Source: Streptomyces uncialis
Lineage (GTDB): Bacteria > Actinomycetota > Actinomycetes > Streptomycetales > Streptomycetaceae
Reading direction: 5' to 3'
NCBI RefSeq assembly: GCF_036250755.1
Contig: NZ_CP109583.1
Coordinates: 2,914,001 to 2,978,000 of the forward strand
Length of the DNA: 64,000 bases
The notes beneath the pieces are model-generated. The model ran no database searches. It was not told the origin of the DNA and saw only the letters and a program-made list of their open reading frames with translations. Made by a program: the position numbers and the translations under genes. Of the stretch, positions 20,662 through 30,477 are shown piece by piece. Each line of letters begins with the position of its first letter. Within the stretch, counting starts at the first letter, position 1.

Positions 20662-21642
20662 TCAGACGCCGTCCGTGGCACCGCCGTAGCGGGTGGTGAG
20701 CGCATGGGTGGCGCGGGCCAGTTCCGCGCGGACCTCGGGGGGTGACAGGACCTCCACGTCGTCCGCGAAGGCGAGGGTCAGCCGTGCCTCGGCGGGGGAA
20801 CGGTAGGTGAGCTTCACCGTCAGCCACTCCCCCGTACCGTCCGGCGGGAGGTCGCGGACCGCGCCGCCGCAGAGCGTGAGGAAGAGGTCGAGTCGGGAGC
20901 GGCGGACCCGGGCGGTGACCTCGATGCCGCGGGGGCGGTCCTCGACCGTGCGCCGCAGGGTGTCCCAGGTGTCGGCGAGGGTGGCGCCGGGGCGGCGTTC
21001 GACGGGATCGTCGAGGACGGTCGCGGCGCGTATCCGGTCGGCGCGGAAGAGCCGGGGGTCGCCGTCCTGGTCGGCCACGAGGTACCAGACGCCGGCCTTG
21101 GCGACCAGTCCGTACGGGTCGACGGTACGGGTCCGGTGGTCCGTCGCACCGCCGTGCCGGTAGCTCAGCCGCAGCCGGCGGTCCGTGAAGACGGCGTCCT
21201 GGAGCGCTCCGAGGTCCACCGGGCCGCCCTCGCGGGGCGGTCCGGGGTACCAGCGGGTCGCGTCGACGAGGACCCGGCTGTTGACGAGTTCGGCGGCGGG
21301 CCGGTGGGGGGCGGGCAGCGCGGCCATGACCTTGAGCAGCGCGGAGGCGAGGGCCTCGTCCAGTCCCAGCGCGGTGTGGGCGCCCTGCGCGGCGACGACG
21401 AACAGGGCGCGGGACTCGTCGGCGGTGAGTCCGGTGACATCGGTGCGATAGCCGTCGAGCAGGGCGATCCCGCCGTGCCGGCCGCGTTCGGTGTACACGG
21501 GCACCCCGGACGCGGAGAGCGCCTCGACGTCCCGGTAGATGGTGCGCACCGACACGTCCAGCCGCTCGGCGAGCTCGGGCGCGGGGACCCTGCCCCGGGT
21601 CTGGAGCAGCAGCAGGATCGAGAGCAGCCGGTCGGACTTCAC
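20662..21642 (-). CDS. HTH-WYL (YafY-type) transcriptional regulator
   Basis: A 326-aa regulator. Residues 1-60 form a DeoR/HTH_11-type winged helix (SDRLLSILLLLQTRGRVPAPELAERLDVSVRTIYRDVEAL). The WYL ligand-binding domain spans about residues 140-225 and includes the name-giving GVWYLVADQDGDPRLFRADR. The C-terminal WCX-like domain ends the protein. WYL regulators sense small molecules or nucleic-acid ends, often in response to DNA damage. Here the target is unknown; the thioesterase gene 30 bp upstream in the same direction is the obvious cotranscribed neighbour. Confidence 0.92.
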   Translation of the reverse strand: MKSDRLLSILLLLQTRGRVPAPELAERLDVSVRTIYRDVEALSASGVPVYTERGRHGGIALLDGYRTDVTGLTADESRALFVVAAQGAHTALGLDEALASALLKVMAALPAPHRPAAELVNSRVLVDATRWYPGPPREGGPVDLGALQDAVFTDRRLRLSYRHGGATDHRTRTVDPYGLVAKAGVWYLVADQDGDPRLFRADRIRAATVLDDPVERRPGATLADTWDTLRRTVEDRPRGIEVTARVRRSRLDLFLTLCGGAVRDLPPDGTGEWLTVKLTYRSPAEARLTLAFADDVEVLSPPEVRAELARATHALTTRYGGATDGV

Positions 21643-21672
21643 GTCCCCAGCATCGCGTACCGGGGTGCGGGG

Positions 21673-22536
21673 TCAGTCCAGCTTGGCGCGGGCCAGCTGG
21701 CGGGACTGGGCGACGAGCCGGTCCGCGCTGTCCCAGACCTCGGCGTCCTCCTCCAGGAATCCGCCCGCGAGATTGCGGGTGGTGACGGAGACCCGCAGCG
21801 GGCCGGGGGCGGGACGGCAGCGGACATGGGCGGTCAGCTCGACCGTGGGGACCCAGCCCTTCAGTCCGAGTTCGAAGGCGGTCGGCGGCAGGGCGTCCAC
21901 GGCGAGCAGCAGCGACAGCGGGTCAGGGTCCCGGCCGTCGGCGAGCCCGAGCCAGGCCCGCATCTCACCGCGTCCGGAGGGCGCGCCGAGGACCCAGCCG
22001 AGGGTCGCGGGGTCGAGCTTGAGCGCGAGCCGTTCGGTGATGGCGGAGCTGCCGGGCAGGGGAGTGTCGCCCGGGGCGTCCTCGGGGCCGAGGCACTGGT
22101 CGTAAGGGGGCAGCTGGGGCGGCTTGGCCGAGGTGCGGACGTCGTCGGGGAGTGCGCCGAGGTCTCCGTACGCGGCGAGGGCCCGCATCCGTTCGACCTC
22201 GTGGCCGTCGTCGTCGAGCTGGAAGAGGGACGCCTGGCCGGTGGAGAGGGTGCGGCCGGTGCGGACCGTCTCGGTGCGGATGACGGCGGGGCCGGGGCGG
22301 GACGCCGTGAGGTAGTGGGCCGAGACGGTGAAGGGGTCGGGGTGGGGCAGGGCGTGCGCGAGGGCGCGGCCGACGAGGGCGAGCAGATAGCCGCCGTTGA
22401 CGGCGGAGATGATCGTCCAGCCGGGCGACAGCTCGGTGTCGTAGACGCCCGGGTCGGTGGGGCCCCGGGGCACGACCGCGGTGTCCCGGTCGAACTCGCT
22501 GTCGCCGATCGCTGCCTCTACCCGTGTCTCTGACAT
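21673..22536 (-). CDS. acyl-CoA thioesterase-like double-hotdog protein
   Basis: A 287-aa protein with two hotdog repeats, as in TesB-like thioesterases, which hydrolyse acyl-CoA. The first half has SPGWTIISAVNGGYLLALVGRAL and PFTVSAHYLTASRPGPAVIRTE. The second half has LGWVLGAPSGRGEMRAWLGLADG and WVPTVELTAHVRCRPAPGPLRVSV. The conserved Asn-Gly-Gly and Ala-His-Tyr positions and the size fit the thioesterase family group found in actinobacteria (DUF4442/4HBT_3 type). The start at 22536 follows from the shared beginning of the frame. It is probably cotranscribed with the WYL regulator. Confidence 0.87.
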   Translation of the reverse strand: MSETRVEAAIGDSEFDRDTAVVPRGPTDPGVYDTELSPGWTIISAVNGGYLLALVGRALAHALPHPDPFTVSAHYLTASRPGPAVIRTETVRTGRTLSTGQASLFQLDDDGHEVERMRALAAYGDLGALPDDVRTSAKPPQLPPYDQCLGPEDAPGDTPLPGSSAITERLALKLDPATLGWVLGAPSGRGEMRAWLGLADGRDPDPLSLLLAVDALPPTAFELGLKGWVPTVELTAHVRCRPAPGPLRVSVTTRNLAGGFLEEDAEVWDSADRLVAQSRQLARAKLD

Positions 22537-22601
22537 GCCGGTACGCTACAACAGGTCCATACTAAGCGGTAGCTTTCCGCCGGTCCCGGACCGTCGGCCG
22601 C

Positions 22602-23264
22602 TCACTCGTCGATCTCCACGGCCGTCGAGCGGCGGTTCCAGGCGCGGGGCGCGCGCCAGTGGAAGCGCAGGGCCAGCAGCCGGATGGCGAAGGTCGTGAC
22701 CACGGCGATCGCGCTGGTCAGGACGTTGAGCATGTCGTACTGGATGAACAGGGCGGCCATGCACGCGCCGACCATGGCCGGTACCGCGTACAGGTCCCGG
22801 TCCCAGCGGACCAGGGACGGGACCTCGTTGGCGATCATGTCCCGCAGCACACCGCCGCCGACGGCCGTGGCCAGTCCGAGCGCCGCCGACGCGGTGAGCC
22901 CCAGGCCGTACTCGTACGCCTTGGTGGTGCCCGTCACCCCGAAGAGGCCGAGGCCCGCGGCGTCGAAGACGTTCACCCCCGTCTGGATGCGTTCCACCTG
23001 CGGGTGCAGGAAGAAGACGAGCGCCGCGGCGACCAGGGGGGTCAGGAAATAGCCGAGGTCGGTGAACGCCGCAGGGGGGACGGCGCCGATCACCAGGTCG
23101 CGGAAGAGCCCGCCGCCCAGGGCGGTGACCTCGGCGAGTACGGCTATGCCGAACACGTCGAAGTTCTTGCGTACGGCGAGGAGCGCGCCGGAGATGGCGA
23201 AGACGAAGATCCCGGCGAGGTCCAGCGCGTGCTGGACGGAGGGGGTGAACAGGTCTTGGAGCAC
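22602..23264 (-). CDS. TRIC-type cation channel (UPF0126/YicG family)
   Basis: A 220-aa integral membrane protein with seven hydrophobic segments built as two copies of a three-helix repeat. Each copy carries the family's kinked GGG-x-x-RD motif: ALGGGLFRDLVIG in the first half and AVGGGVLRDMIANEVPSL in the second. Prokaryotic TRIC proteins form trimeric potassium-permeable channels. The start MLQDLFTPSVQHALDLAGIFVFAISGA is typical. The extended frame beyond 23264 runs into the repeat array and is rejected. No physiological role is shown by the context. Confidence 0.93.
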   Translation of the reverse strand: MLQDLFTPSVQHALDLAGIFVFAISGALLAVRKNFDVFGIAVLAEVTALGGGLFRDLVIGAVPPAAFTDLGYFLTPLVAAALVFFLHPQVERIQTGVNVFDAAGLGLFGVTGTTKAYEYGLGLTASAALGLATAVGGGVLRDMIANEVPSLVRWDRDLYAVPAMVGACMAALFIQYDMLNVLTSAIAVVTTFAIRLLALRFHWRAPRAWNRRSTAVEIDE

Positions 23265-23284
23265 GGGCCATTCTCCCCCATATC

Positions 23285-23800
23285 CCCCGCAGGTCGCCTT
23301 CGCTTGCGCTTCCGAGGTCTGTCCGGCTGGGCCTACCTGTTCCCGTGCGGGTCGGACGGGGGTGCGCAGTTCCCCGCGCCCCTGGATGCTGCCCCATTGC
23401 GGTCGCTCCTAGGGTGCGGGTCCGCCCTCGTCTTTTGCGCAGTTCCCCGCGCCCCTTTGGGGGCGCTCTCCTGGGGCTGTCGTCAGGGTGCGGGCTGTCA
23501 GCAAGCGGGGCCGGGGTTCAAACCCCCCTCCTCGTGCAGTCGCGGGACTCACGTAAGGGGGTGGGCGGGAATCTCTGCCCGCAGACTCCGATGCTCTTCA
23601 GTCGGACCAGGGGGATGTCCGACCGAGCGCGTTGGAGCGAGGACGGAGAATCCCGACCGGCACCGACCCGAAGAACAAGCAGACGGCGCCCCAAAGGGGC
23701 GCGGGGAACTGCGCACCCACGAACGACGGCACAGGGACAGGTAGGCCCAGCTGGACAAACCTCGGAAGCGCAAGCGAAGGCGACCCGCCCCCGGCGGTCA
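23285..23800. repeat. intergenic repeat array D
   Basis: Between the TRIC gene and the peptide transporter: two plus-oriented units (near 23363 and 23436), the conserved core element, then one reversed unit (near 23697) and the linker GGAAGCGCAAGCGAAGGCGA. A GGGGTTCAAACCCC hairpin at 23513-23526 recalls a tRNA T-arm, but no cloverleaf surrounds it. A related TTGAACCCC motif appears beside the core copy at 57.5 kb. No gene is seen in 23265-23826. Confidence 0.85.
23556..23712 (+). repeat. conserved core element of array D (copy 2 of 3)
   Basis: Same element as at 9211-9372: GGGGGTGGGCGGGAATCTCT, the CAGACTCCGATGCTCTTCAG segment, and the closing GCGCCCC-AAA-GGGGCGC hairpin. It is more diverged in the middle (GACCAGGGGGATGTCCGACC in place of GGTAGGGGGACGTCGTACC). 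Confidence 0.75.
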
Positions 23801-23826
23801 CCGGAGGCGGGGCGGGAGCCACCCGC

Positions 23827-25056
23827 TCACGCGTCGTCCGCGGCCGCCTCCGACGGAGTCCGGACCTGCGACGGGTCGGACACATGCGTGGGGGCCGGCG
23901 CGTCCTTCCCCACCGCCACCACCGCCACCGCGTCCACCGCCGCCGACAACAGCACCGTGTCCCCCGGCGCCTGATCCGCCGCGTTCTCGGGATGGTGGCA
24001 GGCCACGGACTGCCCCGGCCGCAGCTCCACGAACACCGGCTCCTGCCGGGCGCAGATCTCCGTCGCCTTCCAGCACCGGGTGTGGAACCGGCAGCCGCTG
24101 GGCGGCGAGATGGGCGACGGCACGTCCCCCTTCAGCAGGATGCGCTCGCTCTTGGCGGTCCGCCGCCGGGGGTCCGGGATCGGCACCGCCGACATCAGGG
24201 CCTTGGTGTACGGATGCATGGGCGACGCGTACAGCGACTTGCGGTCCGCCAGCTCGACGATCTTGCCGAGGTACATCACCGCGATCCGGTCCGAGACATG
24301 CCGGACGACGGACAGATCGTGCGCGATGATCACATAGGTGAGCCCCAGCTCGGTCTGGAGATCGTCCAGGAGGTTGACCACCTGCGCCTGGATGGACACG
24401 TCCAGCGCCGACACGGGCTCGTCCGCCACGACCAGCTTCGGCTTGAGGGCGAGCGCGCGGGCGATCCCGATGCGCTGGCGCTGGCCGCCGGAGAACTCGT
24501 GCGGATAGCGGTTGTAGTGCTCGGGGTTGAGGCCGACCACCTCCAGCAGCCGCTGGACCTCCTTCTTGACACCGCCCTCGGGGCTGACGCGCTGGAGCCG
24601 GAAGGGCGCGCCCACGATCGTGCCGATGGTGTGCCGGGGGTTCAGCGAGGAGTACGGGTCCTGGAAGATCATCTGGACATCGCGCCGCAGGGGCCGCATC
24701 CCGGCGACCCCGAGGTGCGTGATGTCCCGGCCCTGGAACTCCACCGTGCCGGCCGTGGGCTCCAGCAGCCGGGTGATGAGCCGCCCCATCGTGGACTTGC
24801 CGCAGCCCGACTCGCCGACGACGCCCAGGGTCTCCCCCGCGCGCACCTCGAAGTCGATGCCGTCGACCGCCTTGACCGCCCCGGACTGCCGCTGGAGCAG
24901 GCCCTTGCGGATGGGGAAGTGCTTCTGGAGACCGCTGACCCTCAGCAGCACCTCGCCGGGTGCCGGGTCCTCGGTCAAGGCGGCGCCGGCGGACCGCTGG
25001 GCGGGGACCGGCTTGGAGCCTTTGTCGTCGCTCGTCACGGGTTTGTCCTCGCTCAC
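23827..25056 (-). CDS. peptide ABC transporter ATPase (OppF/DppF type)
   Basis: The second ATPase of a peptide importer, 409 aa from a GTG whose first bases overlap the stop of the preceding OppD-type gene (GTGA). It has Walker [11 protein letters not shown]-loop [13 protein letters not shown], signature [15 protein letters not shown], Walker [12 protein letters not shown] and switch His in [14 protein letters not shown]. The C-terminal oligopeptide-transporter extension carries four Cys (CRFHTRC...C...C), the site that binds an Fe-S cluster in some OppF/DppF proteins. A further Ala/Val-rich tail of about 50 residues follows ([19 protein letters not shown]), which is longer than usual. It is the last gene of the operon, before repeat array D. 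Confidence 0.95.
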   Translation of the reverse strand: MSEDKPVTSDDKGSKPVPAQRSAGAALTEDPAPGEVLLRVSGLQKHFPIRKGLLQRQSGAVKAVDGIDFEVRAGETLGVVGESGCGKSTMGRLITRLLEPTAGTVEFQGRDITHLGVAGMRPLRRDVQMIFQDPYSSLNPRHTIGTIVGAPFRLQRVSPEGGVKKEVQRLLEVVGLNPEHYNRYPHEFSGGQRQRIGIARALALKPKLVVADEPVSALDVSIQAQVVNLLDDLQTELGLTYVIIAHDLSVVRHVSDRIAVMYLGKIVELADRKSLYASPMHPYTKALMSAVPIPDPRRRTAKSERILLKGDVPSPISPPSGCRFHTRCWKATEICARQEPVFVELRPGQSVACHHPENAADQAPGDTVLLSAAVDAVAVVAVGKDAPAPTHVSDPSQVRTPSEAAADDA

Positions 25057-26146
25057 AGCTTGGGCGCAATCTCTTCGGTCCAGATCCGCTCCCGCTGCTC
25101 CTGCGCCATATGGCAGGCGGCCCAGTGGGCACCGCCGACCCGCGTCAGCTCGGGGCGGACCTTGCGCGTGACGTCGTCCTTGGGGACGTCCGCGTACGGG
25201 CAGCGCGGGTTGAAGGCGCAGCCGTCCGGGATGTTGATCAGCGAGGGCGGGGAGCCCTTGACCGGGATCAGCCGTTCGGTCTCCTCGCGGTCGAGCCGGG
25301 GCATCGAGCCGAGCAGTCCCCAGGTGTAGGGGTGGCGGGGCTCGTAGAACACCTGCTCGGCGGGTCCGCGTTCCACGCACCGGCCGCCGTACATCACCAG
25401 GATGTCGTCGGCGAGTTCGGCGACGACCCCCAGGTCGTGGGTGATGATGACGACCGCCGAGCCGAACTCCTTCTGGAGATCGCGGATCAGGTCGAGGATC
25501 TGCGCCTGGACGGTGACGTCGAGGGCGGTCGTCGGCTCGTCCGCGATGAGCAGTTCGGGGTTGTTGACCAATGCCATGGCGATCATGGCGCGCTGGCGCA
25601 TCCCGCCGGAGAACTCGTGCGGGTAGCTGTCGACGCGTTTGTCGGGCTGGGGGATGCCGACCCGGTCGAGCATGTCGACGGCCCGCTTGCGGGCGGCCTT
25701 CTTGCTGACGTCGTGGTGGACGCGGTACGCCTCCACGATCTGCTGGCCGATCGTGTAGTACGGGTGCAGCGCGGACAGCGGGTCCTGGAAGATCATCGCC
25801 ATCTCCCGGCCGCGCAGCTTGCGCACCTTGTCCGGGTCGGCGGACAGCAGCTCTTGTCCGTCGAGCCAGATCTCCCCGGAGAGCCGGGCCTTGCGCTTGC
25901 CGTACTGGCCGGCGGTGTGCAGGCCCATGATGCCGAGCGAGGTCACCGACTTGCCGGAGCCGGACTCCCCGACGATCCCGAGGGTCTTGCCCTTCTCCAG
26001 TGTGAAGCTGAGTCCGTCGACGGACTTGACCACGCCGTCGTCGGTCGGGAAGTGCACCTTCAGATCGCGTACGTCGAGGAACGCGGTGGGCGGCGGGGAG
26101 TCGGTCACGGGTTCGCCGAGGGCCGCCCCGGTCTTGCTGAGTCGGG

Positions 26147-26150
<4 letters not shown>
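25053..26150 (-). CDS. peptide ABC transporter ATPase (OppD/DppD type)
   Basis: A 365-aa ATPase of the peptide/opine/nickel importer class. Walker A is GESGSGKS, the Q-loop is [17 protein letters not shown], the signature is [15 protein letters not shown], Walker B is [11 protein letters not shown], and the switch His is in [15 protein letters not shown]. The C-terminal Cys-containing extension ([16 protein letters not shown]) is typical of OppD. Together with the OppF-type subunit it forms the heterodimeric motor. Its start overlaps the stop of the permease gene by 4 bp (ATGA), and its stop overlaps the next start. Confidence 0.95.
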
Positions 26151-27145
<995 letters not shown>

Positions 27146-27164
27146 AGCTCTTCGGCCCGGCGGG

Positions 27165-27205
27165 GGTCGCGGGCCACCGGAGGTCCTCCGGTGGCCCGCG
27201 ACCCT
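27165..27205 (-). terminator. intercistronic hairpin between binding protein and permease genes
   Basis: A perfect 18-bp stem, GGGTCGCGGGCCACCGGA pairing with its complement, with loop GGTCC. It lies inside the transporter operon after the binding-protein stop codon (minus strand). Such hairpins usually protect or terminate the upstream message, so that binding protein is made in excess of the membrane components. Confidence 0.8.
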
Positions 27206-27262
27206 ACCGCTCCGGCCTTCACCTGCCTTTCGTGCCGTACGGCGGGTGTGCCGGGGTGGTCG

Positions 27263-29050
27263 TTACTTCAGGCCCAGGCTGATGAAGTCGTACTGACCGC
27301 TGTACGCGTCCGTGGTGTACACGTTGGTCAGGTCCGACGACCGGAAGTTGATGAACTTCTCGAAGACGAAGGGCAGGTAGTACGCGCCCTCCATCACCTG
27401 GTGGTTGATCTGGGTGGCGAGCTGCTCCTTCTTCGCGTCGTCCAGCTCGGTGACGAACTTGTCGAAGTTGCCGTCGATCGCCTTGTCGTTGATCATCGCG
27501 AAGTTGTTGTTACCGCTGTCGAGGATGTACTTGCTGTCCCACAGCGGCTGGCCGTAGCCCTGGACCGACGGGAAGTCGGGGCCCCAGCCCATGATGATGA
27601 TGCCGTAGTTCTTGTCCTTGACGACCTTCGGGTTGCCGATGATGCCCGAGGTCTGCGAGCCGTCGTACTTGTCGATGTCGACCGTGATGCCGATCTTCTT
27701 CAGCGACGCCTGGAGCGACTCGGCGGTGGCCACCTCGACCGGCTTGTTGTTCCGGACGGCGATGGTGGTCTTGAAGCCGTTCGGCTTGCCGCACTTCTTC
27801 AGCGCGTCCTTGGCCTTGGCCTCGTCGGGCTTGCCGTCGTTCTGGGCGAGACCGTACGGGTCGTACTTCTGGCCCTCGGAGCCCGGGACGGACGGCGGGA
27901 GCATGTTGGTGCCGATGTCGCCACCGGCCATCGGGCCGCCGCGCGCGGTCTGGAGCGACTTGTGGTCGGCGCCGTAGATGACGGCCTTGCGGCACTCGAT
28001 GTTGTCGAACGGCGCGACCGTCTGCGGGAACACCGCGTAGCGGATGTAGCCGGAGACCGGGTTGTCCAGGTTGTTCTTGTGGTCCTTCAGGGCCTTGATA
28101 CGGCCCTGCGGGGACAGCCCGGTCTGGTTGATGTCCAGGTGGTAGTCACCGGCGAGGATGCGGTTGTCCATCTCGTCGGCGTTCGAGAACAGGGTCACCG
28201 TGACCTTGTCCGGCAGGGCCTTGCGGACCGGGTCGGAGGACTGCTTCCACTCCGTGTTGCGGACGAGGGTGATTTCCTTGTTCGGCGTGTACGACTCGAA
28301 CTTGTACGGGCCGGACGAGAACGGCTTCAGACCGTACTTCGACTTGGTGTCCTTGTCCTGGCGGACCGGGGACGCCGAGGTGAGCGCCAGCATCTCCTCG
28401 AAGTCGCTGTTCGCCTCGGGCAGCTTGAAGATGATGGTCTTGTCGTCGGGCGTCTCGATCGCCTTGAGGCCGAGCTTGTCCTTGGACTTGTCCTTGTACG
28501 GGCCCGGGTACTCGCCCTTGGGGTCGAGGACGTCCTTGAGGTAGATCGGGCCGCCGGACAGCACGTCCTGCGCCCACACGCGCTGGATGCCGTACTTGAC
28601 GTCCTGGGAGGTGATCGGCTTGCCGTCCTCCCAGGTGATCCCGTCACGCAGGGTGTACTTGTACGTCTTGCCGTCGTCGCTGATCTCGGCGCGCGCGTTG
28701 GCGAGGTCCGGGGTCAGGTCGGAACCGGCCTTGCCGGGCTGGGTCTGGCTGGTGACGAGCTGACGGCTGTAGTAGCGCATGAAGTTCCACGCGAAGCCGT
28801 AGTAGCCGCGGGTGGTGTCCCATGAGTCGGCGTCCTGGGCGCCCGCGAACTTGAGCGTGCCGCCCTTCGTGGTACCGGCGCTCGCGATCTTGTTGTTGGC
28901 CGCGTCGAAGCCCGCGGCCTTGCCGCCGCCCTTGCCATCGTTGTCGCCGCCGCTGTCGCCGCCGCACGCCGCCGTGGCCAGCAGCGCCGCGACCACGGCG
29001 GTCGCCGCCACGGCCTGCTTGCGCCGTCCTCTGCTGATGTGGGTAGTCAC
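27263..29050 (-). CDS. peptide-binding lipoprotein (SBP family 5)
   Basis: The extracellular solute-binding protein of the importer, 595 aa. It has a lipoprotein signal peptide (basic MTTHISRGRRKQ, hydrophobic core, lipobox ATAAC with Cys29), followed by a Gly/Asp-rich linker (GGDSGGDNDGKGGGKAAG). The family 5 fold is shown by YTLRDGITWEDGKPITSQDVKYGIQRVW near residues 130-157 and by LAGDYHLDINQTG. The long two-lobed body and the C-terminal EGAYYLPFVFEKF are standard for DppA/OppA-like proteins. Ligand cannot be read from sequence. Gene order permease-binding protein-permease-ATPase-ATPase is unusual compared with the common binding-protein-first order. Confidence 0.95.
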   Translation of the reverse strand: MTTHISRGRRKQAVAATAVVAALLATAACGGDSGGDNDGKGGGKAAGFDAANNKIASAGTTKGGTLKFAGAQDADSWDTTRGYYGFAWNFMRYYSRQLVTSQTQPGKAGSDLTPDLANARAEISDDGKTYKYTLRDGITWEDGKPITSQDVKYGIQRVWAQDVLSGGPIYLKDVLDPKGEYPGPYKDKSKDKLGLKAIETPDDKTIIFKLPEANSDFEEMLALTSASPVRQDKDTKSKYGLKPFSSGPYKFESYTPNKEITLVRNTEWKQSSDPVRKALPDKVTVTLFSNADEMDNRILAGDYHLDINQTGLSPQGRIKALKDHKNNLDNPVSGYIRYAVFPQTVAPFDNIECRKAVIYGADHKSLQTARGGPMAGGDIGTNMLPPSVPGSEGQKYDPYGLAQNDGKPDEAKAKDALKKCGKPNGFKTTIAVRNNKPVEVATAESLQASLKKIGITVDIDKYDGSQTSGIIGNPKVVKDKNYGIIIMGWGPDFPSVQGYGQPLWDSKYILDSGNNNFAMINDKAIDGNFDKFVTELDDAKKEQLATQINHQVMEGAYYLPFVFEKFINFRSSDLTNVYTTDAYSGQYDFISLGLK

Positions 29051-29113
29051 GATGTCGGTTCCTCCGTGTGATTCGTGGCCTGTCCGAGCAACGGGCCCTG
29101 GTGGTACGGCAGT

Positions 29114-30115
29114 TCAGCGGGAGCCCTTCGGGTCGAGCGCATCGCGTACGCCGTCGCCGAAGAGATTGAAGGAGAGGACGGTGATGAAGATGGCCAGACC
29201 CGGGATGACCATGTACATCGGGTCGGCCTCGTAGTAGCTCACCGCGGAGGAGAGCATGTCGCCCCAGGACGAGGTGGGCGGCTTGACGCCGACACCCAGG
29301 AAGCTGAGGGCCGCCTCCGTGAGGATGTTCGTCGGGATCATCATGGTCATGTACACGATGATCGGGGCCACCAGGTTGGGCAGCAGTTCCTTGAACAGGA
29401 TGTAGAAGCGTCCCGCGCCGAGACTGCGGGCCGCCTCCACGTACTCGCGCTCCCGCAGCGAGAGGGTCTGGCCGCGCACCACACGGCCGACGTAGGGCCA
29501 GCCGAAGAAGCCGATGACCAGGATCATCACGAAGAGCCGGACACCGGTGCCGGTGAGCCCCAGCATCTCGTTCGGCATCACCGAGACCAGCGCGATGATG
29601 AACAGCAGCTGCGGGAAGGACAGCAGCAGGTCCATCAGCCGGCTGATGGCCGCGTCCAGCCAGCCGCCGAAGTAACCGGCGAGGACCCCGAGGACCGTAC
29701 CGATCACGACGGCGACCATCGCGGACGCGAAGCCGACGAGCAGCGAGATCCGGGCCCCGTAGACGATCCGGGCGAAGATGTCGCGGCCGTTGACGGGCTC
29801 GACACCGAGCCAGTGCTCACCGCTCATCCCGCCGTACGAGCCGATCGGGGTGGAGAACAGCGGGTCGATCAGGTCCTCGTGATGGACGTCGGGGTCCTGG
29901 CCCGCGAGCTTGGTGATGAACGGGGCGAGGATGGCGACCAGGATCAGCAGCAGCACCACGGCGCCGCCGAACAGGGCGAGTTTGTCGCGTTTCAGGCGCT
30001 CCCAGGCGATACGCCCGAGGGAACGCCCCTGCACCGCCTTCCCCTCGACCGCGGCGACCTCCTCGGCGGCCGACGGGGCCGCTTGCGCGGTGGGCTCGTG
30101 CAATGGTGCCGTCAT
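29114..30115 (-). CDS. peptide ABC transporter permease (OppC/DppC type)
   Basis: A 333-aa permease and the first gene of the importer operon. The N-terminal cytoplasmic segment (about residues 1-40) precedes ERLKRDKLALFGGAVVLLLILVAILAPF, the OppC_N span. After the periplasmic loop (GEHWLGVEPVNGRDIFARIVYGARISLLVG, a family signature) come five spans with the EAA loop VEAARSLGAGRFYILFKELLPN. The ATG at 30115 has AAGGGG upstream; the frame continues to 30253, but that part looks non-coding. The binding-protein gene follows 63 bp downstream. Confidence 0.93.
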   Translation of the reverse strand: MTAPLHEPTAQAAPSAAEEVAAVEGKAVQGRSLGRIAWERLKRDKLALFGGAVVLLLILVAILAPFITKLAGQDPDVHHEDLIDPLFSTPIGSYGGMSGEHWLGVEPVNGRDIFARIVYGARISLLVGFASAMVAVVIGTVLGVLAGYFGGWLDAAISRLMDLLLSFPQLLFIIALVSVMPNEMLGLTGTGVRLFVMILVIGFFGWPYVGRVVRGQTLSLREREYVEAARSLGAGRFYILFKELLPNLVAPIIVYMTMMIPTNILTEAALSFLGVGVKPPTSSWGDMLSSAVSYYEADPMYMVIPGLAIFITVLSFNLFGDGVRDALDPKGSR

Positions 30116-30442
30116 GGTGGCGGGGACCCCTTTTCTCAACCGGCGGTGACCGGCCCGTACTTGCCGCGATGGCGACATGATCAGCCGTCGTGCGTGAGGG
30201 CTGGGTGCCCCCGTCGAGCGGGGCGGCGCGGCCCCTGGTGCGGGAGTCTTCATCCCGGCCGCGATCCGTAGCCAGACCTGACAGTGAATGGATGCGCAAC
30301 CGTGATGCGGTCCGGCAGGTTCCGTTATTCGAACGGGAGGTAACGAACCCCGGACACCGGCCAGTTGGAAACCGTTACAGGACGCGCGTAGACCAGTGCG
30401 ACTTCTGCCCGCACAAGCCGCGCCGAAGAGTAAAAGGGGTCA
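30116..30442. promoter_or_regulatory. upstream region of the peptide importer with GTTAC-type repeats
   Basis: No gene is seen. Between 30321 and 30385 lie several copies of a short motif: CCGTTATTCGAACGG, GGTAACGAAC and AAACCGTTACAGG (plus strand). CGTTA and TAACG stand 13 bp apart as an imperfect dyad. They sit 200-270 bp upstream of the importer start codon, a sensible place for operator sites. No promoter hexamers could be assigned with confidence. Confidence 0.4.
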
Positions 30443-30461
30443 ACGGGCACGGAGGGCCCGT
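30443..30461 (-). terminator. hairpin after the first SseB-like gene
   Basis: ACGGGC pairs with GCCCGT across a 7-nt loop, 17 bp beyond the stop codon of the minus-strand SseB-like gene. A modest terminator candidate. Confidence 0.4.
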
Positions 30462-30477
30462 GAGGTGACAGAGCGGG

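Noticed and set aside
23513..23526. tRNA gene
   Set aside because: Only a T-arm-like hairpin is present. No acceptor stem, anticodon arm or CCA-proximal pairing can be drawn around it.
25057..25380. N-terminal extension of the OppF-type ATPase
   Set aside because: It overlaps the 3' end of the OppD-type gene in another frame; the GTGA overlap start gives standard length and coupling.
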